From: VAZQ01 sp035693615
GTDB taxonomy: Bacteria > Pseudomonadota > Alphaproteobacteria > Rhizobiales > Xanthobacteraceae
NCBI GenBank assembly: GCA_035693615.1
Contig: DASSGH010000043.1
Location: 124,001 to 188,000 of the forward strand
Reading direction: 5' to 3'
DNA length: 64,000 nt
The notes beneath the pieces are model-generated. The model had not been told where the DNA came from, ran no database searches, and saw only the letters and a program-made list of their open reading frames with translations. This document shows, piece by piece, positions 19,290-28,085 of the stretch (its first letter is position 1; every line of letters starts with the position of its first letter). The position numbers and the translations under genes are program-made.

Positions 19290-20222
19290 TTACGCCGCGC
19301 GCTCGGCCGTCAAATCGAGCAGCGTCGGCCCGAAGGTTTGCCGCGCCTCCTTGAGCAGCGGCGCCACCGCGGCGGCGAATGCATCGTGGTCGGCGGCGGT
19401 GAGCTCGACGATCTCGCAGCCCTGCGCGGCGATCGCTTGGCGTGCTTGCTCCTCCTCCTCGACGTGCAGCTCGCGTTGAAAGGCAACCGCGTCCGCTATG
19501 GCGCTGCGCATGGCGCGTTGAAGATCGGCCGGCCAGGAATCGAAGGCGGTGCGATGCAGGAAGATCGGCCGCGAAATGTAGAAGTGATTGCTCAGGGTGT
19601 GGAAGCGGTGGAACTTGTGCACGCCGTAGGTCACGGTATTCGAGAGCGGATTCTCCTGCGCGTCGATGTCTCCGGCGGTGATCAGCGCGATCGCCTGCGT
19701 GAGATCCATCGGCATCGGCACCGCGCCGAGCAATTCGAACGTCCGCGCCTGCACCTTGCTCGGCAGGACACGCATCCGCAGCCCGGCGAGATCCGCGGGC
19801 GCGCGCACTGGCCGTATGCGGTTGGAGATGTGCCGGAAACCGTTCTCGAACCAGCCCAGGATGCGGAAATTCGTGCGCTCCTCGATCTTGCGGGCAAGCA
19901 AGTCACCGAGCGCGCCGTCCATCGCCGCACGCGCGGATTGCGTGGTGGCGAACAGGAACGGCAGGTCGACGACGCCGAGGTCCGGCACCCGATCGGTGAG
20001 ATAGCTCGAGGACTGATAGCCGAGCGTCAGAAGGCCGTTCTCGACCAGCCATAGAATGTCCTCGGCACGATAGCCGAGCTCCATGATGTTCCACACATAT
20101 TTGACTTCGACGCGCTCGCCGAATTCGTCGGCGAGCCGGTCGCCGATCCGCTTGAGCGCGCGGCTGAAGCCGCTCGTTGGCGGAGCGTAGCCTCCCATTC
20201 GGATACGGATCGGGTCGGCCAT
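19290..20222 (-). CDS. TRAP transporter solute-binding protein (DctP family), no signal peptide
   Basis: 310 residues matching the DctP fold: PPTSGFSRALKRIGDRL, DLGVVDLPFLF, RIRPVRAPADLAGLRMRV, PMDLTQAIALITAGDIDAQE and a C-terminal helical part. The ATG at 20222 has a GGGAGA site about 8 bases upstream and starts directly with the mature-type sequence MADPIRIRMGG. No Sec or TAT signal can be seen, and the longer open frame to 20432 is Arg-rich and lacks a hydrophobic core. As read, the protein would stay in the cytoplasm, which is odd for a binding protein. It lies 29 bases behind an MFS gene rather than the DctQM membrane genes. Either export uses another route, or the protein was recruited to an intracellular ligand-sensing or carrier role (inference). 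Confidence 0.85.
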   Translation of the reverse strand: MADPIRIRMGGYAPPTSGFSRALKRIGDRLADEFGERVEVKYVWNIMELGYRAEDILWLVENGLLTLGYQSSSYLTDRVPDLGVVDLPFLFATTQSARAAMDGALGDLLARKIEERTNFRILGWFENGFRHISNRIRPVRAPADLAGLRMRVLPSKVQARTFELLGAVPMPMDLTQAIALITAGDIDAQENPLSNTVTYGVHKFHRFHTLSNHFYISRPIFLHRTAFDSWPADLQRAMRSAIADAVAFQRELHVEEEEQARQAIAAQGCEIVELTAADHDAFAAAVAPLLKEARQTFGPTLLDLTAERAA

Positions 20223-20251
20223 GCGCGTTCTCCCGTGTAAGCGAATTTGCG

Positions 20252-21457
20252 TCAGGACGGCGCTTTCGGTTGGCGCACTGCGACGGCAACGCCCGATGCC
20301 GCCAGGCCGACCCCGATCGCCAGCAGGATCCCCGCCACGCCGGTTGCGGCGGCAAGCAGCCCCGCGAGGGCCGGAAACACGATTTGCCCGATGCGGTTGC
20401 CGGTCATGCGCAGTGTCAACGCCGTGCCGCACACTTCAGGCGGCGCGAGGTACATCACGCCGGAGAGGGTCAGTGTCGAGGCGATACCCATGGCAACTCC
20501 CAAGCCGATGAGAACGGCGTACATGATGGAAAGCGAGAGCGGCAGTGCGAGAAGCAAAAAAGCGGCGGCGCTGCCGAGCATGCTGATCAAGGTGAGTGGC
20601 GTGCGGCCGATGGCGAAGATTAGCCGCGCATAGAACGCGCGCGATACCAGGGATGCGATGGAGCGGACGGTCAACATCAGGCCGATATGATTGGCGTCGA
20701 TCTCGCGCTCCGCGCCGAGCGCCGGAAGATAGATCACCAGGAGATCGAGCGCAGTGATGGTTACGACGCTCGAGACCATGACGGCCGCGAAGCCGCGCAG
20801 CGCGAGCAGTCGTCGAATCGGGATGAAGTCGCCGCCGTGGTGATGTTCGGCCTTGCCCGTGGCGGGCCTGATCAACAGCGCGATCACGGTACTGACGGCG
20901 GCGACGAAGAGGCCGATCTTGAACAGCAGCCCGGTCGGGGGCAGCGCCGCCGCGCCGCCGAGCCAGCCGACGACGAACGGCCCCAGCCCCTGCCCGATCG
21001 AGGCCGCCACCATGTAGTAGCCGAGTGCCGTCTCCCGGCCGCGCTTGCCCCCCGCGCGAACCGCCAGCATCTGATGCCCCGCCATGCAGAACATGTGGCC
21101 AAACCCCAACAGCACGGAGAAGCCAACGAGATGCATGGCGGAGCGGGGCCACGCCCAGAATCCGATGCAGGCGGTGAAAACGAGGGCGGAGCCGAGCCAC
21201 GCCGCGCGCGCGTCGTTGCCGCGGTCGATCCACCGCCCGACCTGCAGCGCGGTGAACACCGGGATGATGGCGAAGCCGGTCGCAATGATGCCGAGCCAAA
21301 GGACGGGAAGGCCGAGTTCGATCGCGCGGTAGGAGGTCGTGATCCGGATGATGAGGGTGAGCGTCTGGACCAGCGTGACGTGGGCGAGGAACGGGATGAG
21401 CAGCCGGTAATCGATGTCGCCCTTCGGGGGCAGGCGCGCGCTCAGCTCCTCGGTCAT
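20252..21457 (-). CDS. Major facilitator superfamily transporter
   Basis: 401-residue inner-membrane carrier with 12 predicted helices and the MFS loop-2/3 signature reduced to GRWIDRGNDARAA. The central loop is His-rich (AEHHHGGDF, about residue 205-215). The start is the ATG at 21457; a TTG one codon earlier is less likely. No family member with known substrate is recognisable; YcaD/NreB-like drug or metabolite exporters are possible. The downstream gene is a DctP-type binding protein separated by 29 bases, so the two may act on the same ligand. Upstream on this strand there is no close neighbour. Confidence 0.87.
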   Translation of the reverse strand: MTEELSARLPPKGDIDYRLLIPFLAHVTLVQTLTLIIRITTSYRAIELGLPVLWLGIIATGFAIIPVFTALQVGRWIDRGNDARAAWLGSALVFTACIGFWAWPRSAMHLVGFSVLLGFGHMFCMAGHQMLAVRAGGKRGRETALGYYMVAASIGQGLGPFVVGWLGGAAALPPTGLLFKIGLFVAAVSTVIALLIRPATGKAEHHHGGDFIPIRRLLALRGFAAVMVSSVVTITALDLLVIYLPALGAEREIDANHIGLMLTVRSIASLVSRAFYARLIFAIGRTPLTLISMLGSAAAFLLLALPLSLSIMYAVLIGLGVAMGIASTLTLSGVMYLAPPEVCGTALTLRMTGNRIGQIVFPALAGLLAAATGVAGILLAIGVGLAASGVAVAVRQPKAPS

Positions 21458-21856
21458 CAATGAATCGTGGCTCGTGGTCCGCCCGGCTCGCGGCGGCGCT
21501 GGTTGCGCCGACCTTTTTTAGCGGGCGGTGTGCGCGAGGCAAAGCCTGCCTGTGGAGCTTTCTCATCCGGCCTGGAACGCAAGCGAATGGAAGCGCGGCA
21601 GACGTGGTGTACGAAGCGTTAACCACGTGCCGGGCGCCGCCACCGCCGCCAATTGGTCCCCCCGAGGTCAATTTTTCTCCTTATTTATCAATTCAACTTC
21701 TCCTGTTTGGGGATTACTTCCGGGGTGGGGAGCACTCGCTTTCGTCTGGTTGGAAACTGCGGGCGTTGACGCCGTTGTCGCCCTGGGGAGGGTTGTGCGC
21801 GCGCCATTCCAGCGGGACATCTTCGCCCAGAGTGATCGGCAGGGGGGAGCTTCACT
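21458..21856. other. Intergenic region between divergent MFS and M15 peptidase genes
   Basis: About 400 bases without a convincing gene. It contains a perfect 6-bp hairpin followed by six T (21494-21519, listed separately) and a purine-rich ribosome site at 21841-21849 for the gene to the right. The stretch 21661-21730 is locally less GC-rich than its surroundings. I saw no RNA gene and no clear -35/-10 pair. Confidence 0.6.
21494..21519 (+). terminator. Hairpin plus T-run, candidate intrinsic terminator or attenuator
   Basis: Perfect 6-bp stem CGGCGC (21494-21499), loop TGGTT, GCGCCG (21505-21510), then ACC and six T (21514-21519). The form is that of a rho-independent terminator on the + strand, yet no + strand gene ends here. 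It could stop antisense or leader transcripts ahead of the M15 peptidase gene, or it may be chance in GC-rich DNA. Confidence 0.4.
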
Positions 21857-23020
21857 TTGGCGGGACAGCTCGTCGCTTTAGTGCGGCATTCGCGCGCCGT
21901 TGGGCTGGCGCGGCGAACTCCCATGCGACCGCCGCAGGCGCCCCGCCGATCAGCGGTGGCGCCGACCTCACGTCACCCGACGATCACGCTGACGCTGCGC
22001 CGGCGCGCGCATGCGCTGCGCGGACCGGTGATCGTGTTGAGCGCGATTTTCTCTCACGCCCTTGTTGGGCTCAAGCTTGCCGCCTGTGCCTTGCTCGCAG
22101 GCATGGTGGCGCTGGCGATCATGAATTACCGGGACGGCGAGCCGGCGGTGACCGGCTCAGAACCCGTGGGCAACGAGACCATCGTCTATCGTCGCGCGAC
22201 GACGCCGCCTCCGGCGCATCCGCAAAGCACCGATGCCGCCGAGCAAAGCGAGGACGCCGGCGCGCATTATCCGCGCGCGGTGCAAACGGTTCGCTTCGTC
22301 AATCCCGAGCCGCCGGTGTCCATCGCCGCTGCGGCACGCGAACTGATCAAGCGCGCGCTAACTAAGGTGGGTGCTTTCGTCGCGTTTCCATCGCGCGAGC
22401 AAGTGCAGCCGGAAAGCTCGGATATGCGCCGAAAGCGCGGGATGGTGGTCCTCGACGAAATCGATGATTACCTGTGGGAGGTCTACCAGCGCGCGCCGCT
22501 CAAGAAGGATTCGAGCGGCGATTTCACCTGGAAGGACCCCGCCGCTGCCAACCGCATGGGCTTGGCGCTCCAGGACTACGTGATCGGGGGCATGGATCCG
22601 GGCTTTCGGGAGCAACTCTACAACGCGGGCCGCGCGATGGATGCTGACGGCCTTCACTGGTCGATGCTCAGCGCATTTCGCGACGACTATCGCCAACGCC
22701 TCGCCGCCGGCTTCAAGGCGCGCGGCGGCAACTCGTTGCATGGCGGCAGCCGCCGCACCGGCGGCTATGGCCACGGCCGCGCGGTCGACCTGACCGCCGT
22801 CGAAGGAACCAATGCGGAAGAAGTCTGGAAATGGATCGACGCGCACGGTGCGAAATACGGGCTCGCCCGGCCGATGCCCGGCAACGACCCCGCGCATGTG
22901 CAGCAGCGCGGCGAATGGAGCAACGTCGCGTCGACGTTCCGGCAGAGCCGCGTTCGCGTGGCCGACGGCGGAAAGCGGCAGCGGCACAAATCCAGGCTGC
23001 GCCTCGCGCACGCCCGCTGA
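21857..23020 (+). CDS. M15-family D-alanyl-D-alanine carboxypeptidase/peptidase, membrane-anchored
   Basis: 387 residues. An Arg-rich N terminus is followed by one membrane segment (about residues 58-88, IVLSAIFSHALVGLKL onward) and a Pro/Ser-rich linker. The C-terminal domain carries GNSLHGGS, then GYGHGRAVDLT, then NDPAHVQ, the His/Asp/His zinc set of M15 (VanY-like) peptidases. The usual SxHxxGxAxD spacing is stretched by an insertion of Gly/Arg residues between the first His and the GRAVD part. Start choice: TTG at 21857 has AGGGGGGAG at 21841-21849, 7 bases upstream. The alternative ATG at 21923 has no ribosome site and would remove 22 Arg-rich residues. It probably trims peptidoglycan stem peptides in the periplasm. 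Confidence 0.75.
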   Translation: MAGQLVALVRHSRAVGLARRTPMRPPQAPRRSAVAPTSRHPTITLTLRRRAHALRGPVIVLSAIFSHALVGLKLAACALLAGMVALAIMNYRDGEPAVTGSEPVGNETIVYRRATTPPPAHPQSTDAAEQSEDAGAHYPRAVQTVRFVNPEPPVSIAAAARELIKRALTKVGAFVAFPSREQVQPESSDMRRKRGMVVLDEIDDYLWEVYQRAPLKKDSSGDFTWKDPAAANRMGLALQDYVIGGMDPGFREQLYNAGRAMDADGLHWSMLSAFRDDYRQRLAAGFKARGGNSLHGGSRRTGGYGHGRAVDLTAVEGTNAEEVWKWIDAHGAKYGLARPMPGNDPAHVQQRGEWSNVASTFRQSRVRVADGGKRQRHKSRLRLAHAR

Positions 23021-23021
23021 T

Positions 23022-23046
23022 GGCCGGCGGCGCACCGGCCGGGGTT
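23022..23046 (+). terminator. Candidate terminator behind the M15 peptidase gene
   Basis: Stem GGCCGG (23022-23027), 7-base loop, CCGGCC (23035-23040), then GGGGTTT. It begins 2 bases after the stop codon, in the 50-base gap between convergent genes. The T-run is short, so efficiency is doubtful. Confidence 0.4.
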
Positions 23047-23070
23047 TAGAAATTCACCGAGCGGTCGACC

Positions 23071-23598
23071 TCAGGCCTGCCTGACCGGGATCTTCTTCTC
23101 GTTCTTGCGTGCTTGCAGCGTCTTCGGCAGCGTGACCGTCAGCACGCCATTCTTGAAATTCGCCTCGATCCGGTTGGCGTCGACCCCTTCAGGGACGCTG
23201 AAAGAACGCTGGAACAAGCCGTAGCGGCGCTCTGCCAGATAAAAATTCTTCTTCTTCTCCTCCCGTTCGTCTCGCTTCTCACCTTTGATGGTCAAGGTGC
23301 CGTCCGAGAATTTGACGTCGATACTGTTCTCGTCCATGCCGGGCAACTCGGCCGATAGCTCGTAGGCGTTCTCCTTGTCGACGAAGTCGACCACCGGGGT
23401 TCTGCTCCAGAGGTCGCCGCGCCAGAACGGTTGAATGTCGAACGCGCCGCGCCCGAACGGCGAGCGCCAGGCGCCCAACTGGAAGTCCTCGAACAGGCGA
23501 TCGACTTCCCGTCGCAGGCCCTCGAACGGGCGCCATTCGGCGGGACGATCGACCCTCTGTTCCGAGATGGCGCGCGGCTTGGTTGCGATTTCATCCAT
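23071..23598 (-). CDS. Small heat-shock protein, Hsp20/alpha-crystallin family
   Basis: 175-residue ATP-independent holdase chaperone. The N-terminal region is Arg/Trp/Phe-rich with FEGLRREVDRLFEDFQ. The alpha-crystallin domain spans about residues 65-165 (PVVDFVDKENAYELSAELPG, FSDGTLTIKGEK, FSVPEGVDANRIEANFKNGVLTV). The C-terminal tail carries KKIPVRQ, which contains the I-x-V anchoring motif. An AGGAG site lies 9 bases before the ATG at 23598. No clear RpoH-type promoter was found upstream. It belongs to the class A proteobacterial Hsp20 type and is a single gene, convergent with the M15 peptidase. Confidence 0.93.
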   Translation of the reverse strand: MDEIATKPRAISEQRVDRPAEWRPFEGLRREVDRLFEDFQLGAWRSPFGRGAFDIQPFWRGDLWSRTPVVDFVDKENAYELSAELPGMDENSIDVKFSDGTLTIKGEKRDEREEKKKNFYLAERRYGLFQRSFSVPEGVDANRIEANFKNGVLTVTLPKTLQARKNEKKIPVRQA

Positions 23599-23770
23599 GT
23601 GATTCGCTCCTACGCCTTGGCGTGACAGTCCTGTGCACGAACCAAACGCTCTGGTAGCGCGCCGGGTTGCATCAAATCGGCCGCCGCTCCGCTGGGGCGA
23701 ATGCGGCCAAATCGTGTTCGAACCGGCTCGCTATGGACCTCCTGAAGTTGCATCACTAGCCTGCGCCGCC

Positions 23771-25396
23771 ATGTACGCAGCCCCTGTCCTTCCGGCCGCG
23801 CGCGACTACGGCACGCTCTATCGTTCGTTCCGCTGGCAAATCCCGGCGCGCTACAATATCGGGGTCGACGTCTGTGATCGCTGGGCGAACAGCGATCCAT
23901 CGCGGACTGCGATTCTCAACGTGCGCGGCGACGGAAAGGTCGAGGAGGTGAGTTACGGCACGTTGCACGAAGCCTCGAATCGGCTCGCCAATGCGCTCGC
24001 TGCCCACGGCATTCAGCGGGGCGATCGCATCGCGTTGCTGTTGCCGCAAGGCCCCGCCGTAGCGGTGTGCCACATCGCCATCTACAAGCTCGGCGCCATC
24101 GCGCTGCCGCTAGCAATGCTCTTCGGAACCGAGGCGATTTCGTATCGGCTGAAGGATTCGGGCGCACGGGCCCTGATCAGCAATGCGCAGGGGCTCACCA
24201 AGCTCGCGGCCGTTCGCGATGCTGCGCTCGCGCTTGAAGTCGTGTTGTCGACCGACGGAGCGGCGGACGGGGCCGAGGACTTCAACGCGGTGCTGGCGCG
24301 CGCCGCCTCTGAATTCACGCCGGTCGCCACCACGGCCGACGACCCGGCGCTGATGGTCTACACATCGGGCACGACCGGTCCGCCGAAAGGTGCGCTGCAT
24401 GCGCACCGCGTGCTGCTCGGCCATCTTCCCGGAATCGAGGTCCCGCACGAATTTCTGCCCCAGCCCGGAGACCGGTTCTGGACCCCGGCAGATTGGGCCT
24501 GGGCCGGCGGCCTGCTCAACGTGTTGCTGCCGGGATTGCACTACGGCGTGCCGGTCGTGGCGCAAAAATTCGACAAGTTCGATCCGGAGCAGGCCTATGC
24601 CTTGATGGCAAAGATGCGGGTGCGCAACGCGTTCATTCCGCCGACGGCGCTGCGCATGTTGCGCTCGGCACGCCCGCCGAAGGCGCCCATCGCGTTGCGC
24701 TCGGTCGGCTCGGGCGGCGAGGCGCTCGGCATCGAGACCTATGAATGGGGCAAGGCGACGCTCGGCATCGCCATCAACGAGTTCTACGGGCAGACCGAAT
24801 GCAACCTGGTGCTGGCCTCCTGCGCGGCGATCGGCGTTTCACGCCCCGGCGCCATCGGCAAACCGGTGCCCGGGCACGGCGTCGCAGTGATTCGCGCGGA
24901 CGGCTCGCACTGCGCGCCGGGCGAGCTCGGCCAGATCGCGATCAAACAGCCCGACCCGGTGATGTTCCTGCAGTATTGGGGCAAGCCCGATGCGACGCGC
25001 GAAAAATTCATCGGCGAGTGGATGACGACGGGCGATCAGGGCGTGGTCGATGCCGACGGTTATTTCCAGTTCGTCGGGCGCGACGACGATGTCATCACCT
25101 CGTCGGGATACCGCATCGGACCGACTGAGATCGAAGATTGCCTCATTCGCCATCCCGCGGTGGCACTGGCCGCGGCGGTGGGCAAGCCCGATGCGCTGCG
25201 CACGGAAATCGTGAAGGCCTTCATCGTGCTCAAATCGGGCCACACGCCCTCCGACGCGCTCGCCGCGGACATCCAGGGCTTCGTCAAGACGCGTCTCTCC
25301 GCCCACGAATATCCGCGCGAGGTCGCCTTCATCGGCGAGATGCCGATGACCACCACCGGCAAGGTGATCCGCAGGTTGCTGCGGCAGCGGGCGTGA
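23771..25396 (+). CDS. AMP-forming acyl-CoA synthetase (medium-chain/AcsA-like)
   Basis: 541 residues of the ANL superfamily. The P-loop-like core motif is YTSGTTGPPKG, the A5 region is EFYGQTECN, A7 is TTGDQG, A8 is GRDDDVITSSGYRIGP, and the catalytic Lys near the C terminus is in TTTGKVIRR. The N terminus FRWQIPARYNIGVDVCDRWA resembles the medium-chain/propionyl-type synthetases. The ATG at 23771 gives the family N terminus; the open frame to 23633 is probably not translated. The gene activates a carboxylic acid to acyl-CoA via acyl-AMP. It ends 46 bases before the livG stop on the other strand, so it is convergent with a transporter operon that itself begins with another acyl-CoA synthetase. 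Confidence 0.93.
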   Translation: MYAAPVLPAARDYGTLYRSFRWQIPARYNIGVDVCDRWANSDPSRTAILNVRGDGKVEEVSYGTLHEASNRLANALAAHGIQRGDRIALLLPQGPAVAVCHIAIYKLGAIALPLAMLFGTEAISYRLKDSGARALISNAQGLTKLAAVRDAALALEVVLSTDGAADGAEDFNAVLARAASEFTPVATTADDPALMVYTSGTTGPPKGALHAHRVLLGHLPGIEVPHEFLPQPGDRFWTPADWAWAGGLLNVLLPGLHYGVPVVAQKFDKFDPEQAYALMAKMRVRNAFIPPTALRMLRSARPPKAPIALRSVGSGGEALGIETYEWGKATLGIAINEFYGQTECNLVLASCAAIGVSRPGAIGKPVPGHGVAVIRADGSHCAPGELGQIAIKQPDPVMFLQYWGKPDATREKFIGEWMTTGDQGVVDADGYFQFVGRDDDVITSSGYRIGPTEIEDCLIRHPAVALAAAVGKPDALRTEIVKAFIVLKSGHTPSDALAADIQGFVKTRLSAHEYPREVAFIGEMPMTTTGKVIRRLLRQRA

Positions 25397-25442
25397 AGAG
25401 CCGCGGCGGGGCTTGCACGGCGTGCAGGATGACGGCCTGCGG

Positions 25443-26213
25443 TCAGGCGCTGCCTGCGCTTGTCCCGATATAGGCGGCAACGACGCGCGGATCCTTCAAG
25501 ACCACGCCCGGCTCGCCTTCGGCCAGCGTCCGTCCGTAATCGAGGACGTGGATGCGGTCGGCCAGATCGGCCACCATCTCCAGATCATGCTCGATCCAGA
25601 TCATGCTGATGCCGAGTTCATGTTTGACGCGCAGGATGAAGCGCGCCAAGTCCCCCCGCTCGTCGCGATTGAGCCCGGCCGAGGGCTCGTCGAGCATCAG
25701 GATGGCCGGCTCGAGTGCGAGCGCGCGCGCAAACCCGACCAGCTTCTGGATGCCGAAGGGCAGGCCGTCCACCGGCGCATGGCGATAGCGTTCGAGCTCG
25801 ACGAACTCGATGATGCGCTCGACCGCCTCGCGGTGGCGCACTTCCTCGCGCCGGACCGACTTCAGAAACAACATCTCGGCAAGGGGATTGGTGCGAATGC
25901 GCGCGTGGCGGCCGGTGAGGAGATTGTCGAGCACCGACATCTGCGGGAACAGTTCGCCGTGTTGGAAGGTGCGGGCAAGCCCGAGCCGGGCGATCTGGTG
26001 CGGCTCGCGCCCGGCGATGTTACGGTCGCGAAACCGGATCTCGCCCTCGCCGCGGTAGATGCCGCTCACGCAATTGAGCACGCTGGTCTTGCCGGCGCCG
26101 TTCGGACCGATCAGCGCAAACAGCTCGCCCGCTCCAAGCGCGAGCGACACGCCTTCGAGTACCGTCAGGCCCCCAAACCGCAGCGTCAGGCGATCGACCT
26201 CCAGCTCAGCCAT
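25443..26213 (-). CDS. livG: Branched-chain-type ABC transporter ATPase, LivG-like with variant signature
   Basis: 256-residue ATPase, last gene of the Liv-type operon. Walker A GPNGAGKT lies at 36-43, and Walker B ILMLDEP at 171-177 is followed by SAGLN and the switch His in IEHD. The LivG-type C-terminal end is present. The signature region reads LPFGIQKLVGFARALA at 151-166 instead of the usual LSYGQQR. This LPFG variant occurs in a subset of Liv-like transporters that are found with acyl-CoA synthetases. The gene overlaps the end of livF by 8 bases, so the two are translationally coupled. With LivF it powers import of a hydrophobic or aromatic/short acid rather than necessarily an amino acid (inference from neighbours). 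Confidence 0.93.
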   Translation of the reverse strand: MAELEVDRLTLRFGGLTVLEGVSLALGAGELFALIGPNGAGKTSVLNCVSGIYRGEGEIRFRDRNIAGREPHQIARLGLARTFQHGELFPQMSVLDNLLTGRHARIRTNPLAEMLFLKSVRREEVRHREAVERIIEFVELERYRHAPVDGLPFGIQKLVGFARALALEPAILMLDEPSAGLNRDERGDLARFILRVKHELGISMIWIEHDLEMVADLADRIHVLDYGRTLAEGEPGVVLKDPRVVAAYIGTSAGSA

Positions 26214-27009
26214 ACCATCTCCGGCTGCGGCGATATTGCTTGACCTCGCGATAGCTCCTTCGTTCGCCCCTCTTGCGGCCCAGATAGAACTCCTGGATAT
26301 CGGGATGCCGGCGCAGGCGCTCGGCCGTGCCGTCGAGCACGATGCGACCGTTTTCCATCACGTAGGCGTAGTCGGAGATCTCGAGCGCCACCGTTGCGCT
26401 CTGCTCCACGACCAGAACGGCGACGCCGAGCTGGCGGCGGATTTCGGCCAGCCGACGCAGTAAATCCTCTACCACTACGGGCGCGAGGCCGAGGGAAAGC
26501 TCGTCGACCAGCAGGAGTTCGGGCTCGCACACGAGTCCGCTGGCGAGTGCCAGCATCTGCCGTTCGCCGCCAGAAAGAAGGCCGCCGACGCGATGACGCA
26601 AGTCGGCGAGTTGCGGGAAGAACTGATACGCGAGCGCCTCGCGACGCGGGCGCTCGATGGCCGCCGCGGCGCGCGCCACCGGGGCGGCGAGGTTCTCGGC
26701 GACGGTGAGATTGGGGAAGACCTTGTCGCGTTCCGGCACCAGCACGATCCCGCGCCGCGTGTTCTCGTGCGGCGGACGATTCTCGATGCGCGCGCCCTTG
26801 AACGTGATCGCGCCTTCGGTGACGCGCGCGTCGTCGATGCCGAGAAAGCCGGAGATCGCGCGCAATGTCGTGGTTTTCCCGGCGCCGTTCGTTCCCAATA
26901 GCGCGACGATCTTTCCCGGGTCGACCGAGAGCGTGATGCCTTGCACCGCGGTGATGGCGCGGTGATAGACCACTTCGAGCTTTTCGAGCGTCAACAGTGC
27001 AGCGGTCAT
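26206..27009 (-). CDS. livF: Branched-chain-type ABC transporter ATPase, LivF-like
   Basis: 267-residue ATPase. Walker A GTNGAGKTT is near residues 39-47, the canonical signature LSGGERQ is intact, and LLLVDELSLGL carries Walker B with Glu. The ATG at 27009 has GGGGGAT about 7 bases upstream and overlaps the livM stop by 4 bases. The longer frame to 27078 would begin inside livM. The C-terminal tail is unusually basic (RKRGERRSYREVKQYRRSRR), about 25 residues beyond the common LivF end. This one has a standard signature, whereas its LivG partner is degenerate, so the two ATP sites of the pair may be unequal. Confidence 0.93.
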   Translation of the reverse strand: MTAALLTLEKLEVVYHRAITAVQGITLSVDPGKIVALLGTNGAGKTTTLRAISGFLGIDDARVTEGAITFKGARIENRPPHENTRRGIVLVPERDKVFPNLTVAENLAAPVARAAAAIERPRREALAYQFFPQLADLRHRVGGLLSGGERQMLALASGLVCEPELLLVDELSLGLAPVVVEDLLRRLAEIRRQLGVAVLVVEQSATVALEISDYAYVMENGRIVLDGTAERLRRHPDIQEFYLGRKRGERRSYREVKQYRRSRRWYG

Positions 27010-28085
27010 TCGCGCGATCCCCCAGCCCGACGATGCTTGAACGGCCACAACAGAAAGTAATTCTGCGTACGCCGCCACATGCCGACGAGACCGAGCGGCT
27101 CGAACATCAGGAACAGGATCATGACCAGGCCGAATGCGGCGTAATTCACCGCAAACAGTAGGCTGGCATGGCGCTGCGCCCCGGGCAGGGCGAGCAGGCC
27201 GATTTCGATGATGTAGGGAAAGAGGGTGACAAAGATTGCTCCGAGCAGCGCGCCGAGGAGCGAGCCCATGCCGCCGATAATCACCATGGCGAGATACTGG
27301 ATGGTGAGGAAGAGCGAGAACGCCTCAACGGAAACGAATCCGCGGTAATAGGCGAACAGTGCACCGGCAACTGCCGTCGCCGCCGAGCTGACCACGAAGG
27401 CCAGCAGCTTGTATGAGGCGACGCCGATGCCGAGCGCCTCGGCGACGGTCTCGCGGGTGCGCAGCGCCCGCCAGGCGCGGCCGGTCCGGGCACGTACCAA
27501 GTTCAGGCAGACGAGGAGCGTCGCCGCTGCCGCGCTCAGAAGAATGAAATACCACGCACGCGCATCCGTGATCGAAACGCCGCCGAGCTTGGGCGGATCG
27601 ATGACGATGCCGGTCGAGAAGCCGCGCCGCGCCTCGTATTCGCCGCCGAGATAGATCACCACGAAATGCAGCGCGAGCGTGCTCACGGCGAGATAGAGGC
27701 CGCGCAAACGCAGGGACGGCAAGCCAAAGATGATGCCGAGGATTCCTCCCACCGCCGCCGCCGCGGGCAGCGTGATCCAGAACGGCGCATTGGCCTCACG
27801 GAACAGGATTCCCACCGTGAACGCGCCCGCCGCGAGTAGGCCGGCATGCCCGAGCGAAATCTGTCCGGCATAGCCCGTCAGCAGCATGAGCGAGAGCGCG
27901 CCGATCGAGGCCAGAAATACCTGGCAGGCGAGATCCAGCTGGAATGGAGACGCAATCAGGGGAAACGCCAGCAGCATCACGATGAACACCCCCAAGCTCG
28001 TGCGTTCGAGCCGCGTCTGCACAAGCGCGAGGTCCTGGTCGTAGCTGGTGCGGAAGTAGCCGCTGGCGCGCGGTGACCTAGACAC
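27006..28085 (-). CDS. livM: Branched-chain-type ABC transporter permease, LivM-like
   Basis: 359-residue inner-membrane permease with about ten helices. The LivM motifs are LSLMLLTGYAGQISLGHAGLLAAGAF near residues 66-91 and MVIIGGMGSLLGALLGAIF near the end. The start was set to GTG at 28085 because GAGGAG on this strand ends 7 bases upstream of it. A TTG two codons earlier would sit on top of that site. It overlaps the end of livH by 8 bases. The C-terminal cytoplasmic tail is basic. It forms the translocation path together with LivH. Confidence 0.92.
   Translation of the reverse strand: MSRSPRASGYFRTSYDQDLALVQTRLERTSLGVFIVMLLAFPLIASPFQLDLACQVFLASIGALSLMLLTGYAGQISLGHAGLLAAGAFTVGILFREANAPFWITLPAAAAVGGILGIIFGLPSLRLRGLYLAVSTLALHFVVIYLGGEYEARRGFSTGIVIDPPKLGGVSITDARAWYFILLSAAAATLLVCLNLVRARTGRAWRALRTRETVAEALGIGVASYKLLAFVVSSAATAVAGALFAYYRGFVSVEAFSLFLTIQYLAMVIIGGMGSLLGALLGAIFVTLFPYIIEIGLLALPGAQRHASLLFAVNYAAFGLVMILFLMFEPLGLVGMWRRTQNYFLLWPFKHRRAGGSRE

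Noticed and set aside
23599..23700. Heat-shock (RpoH-type) promoter upstream of the Hsp20 gene
   Set aside because: No CTTG-type -35 with a matching -10 at proper spacing was found.
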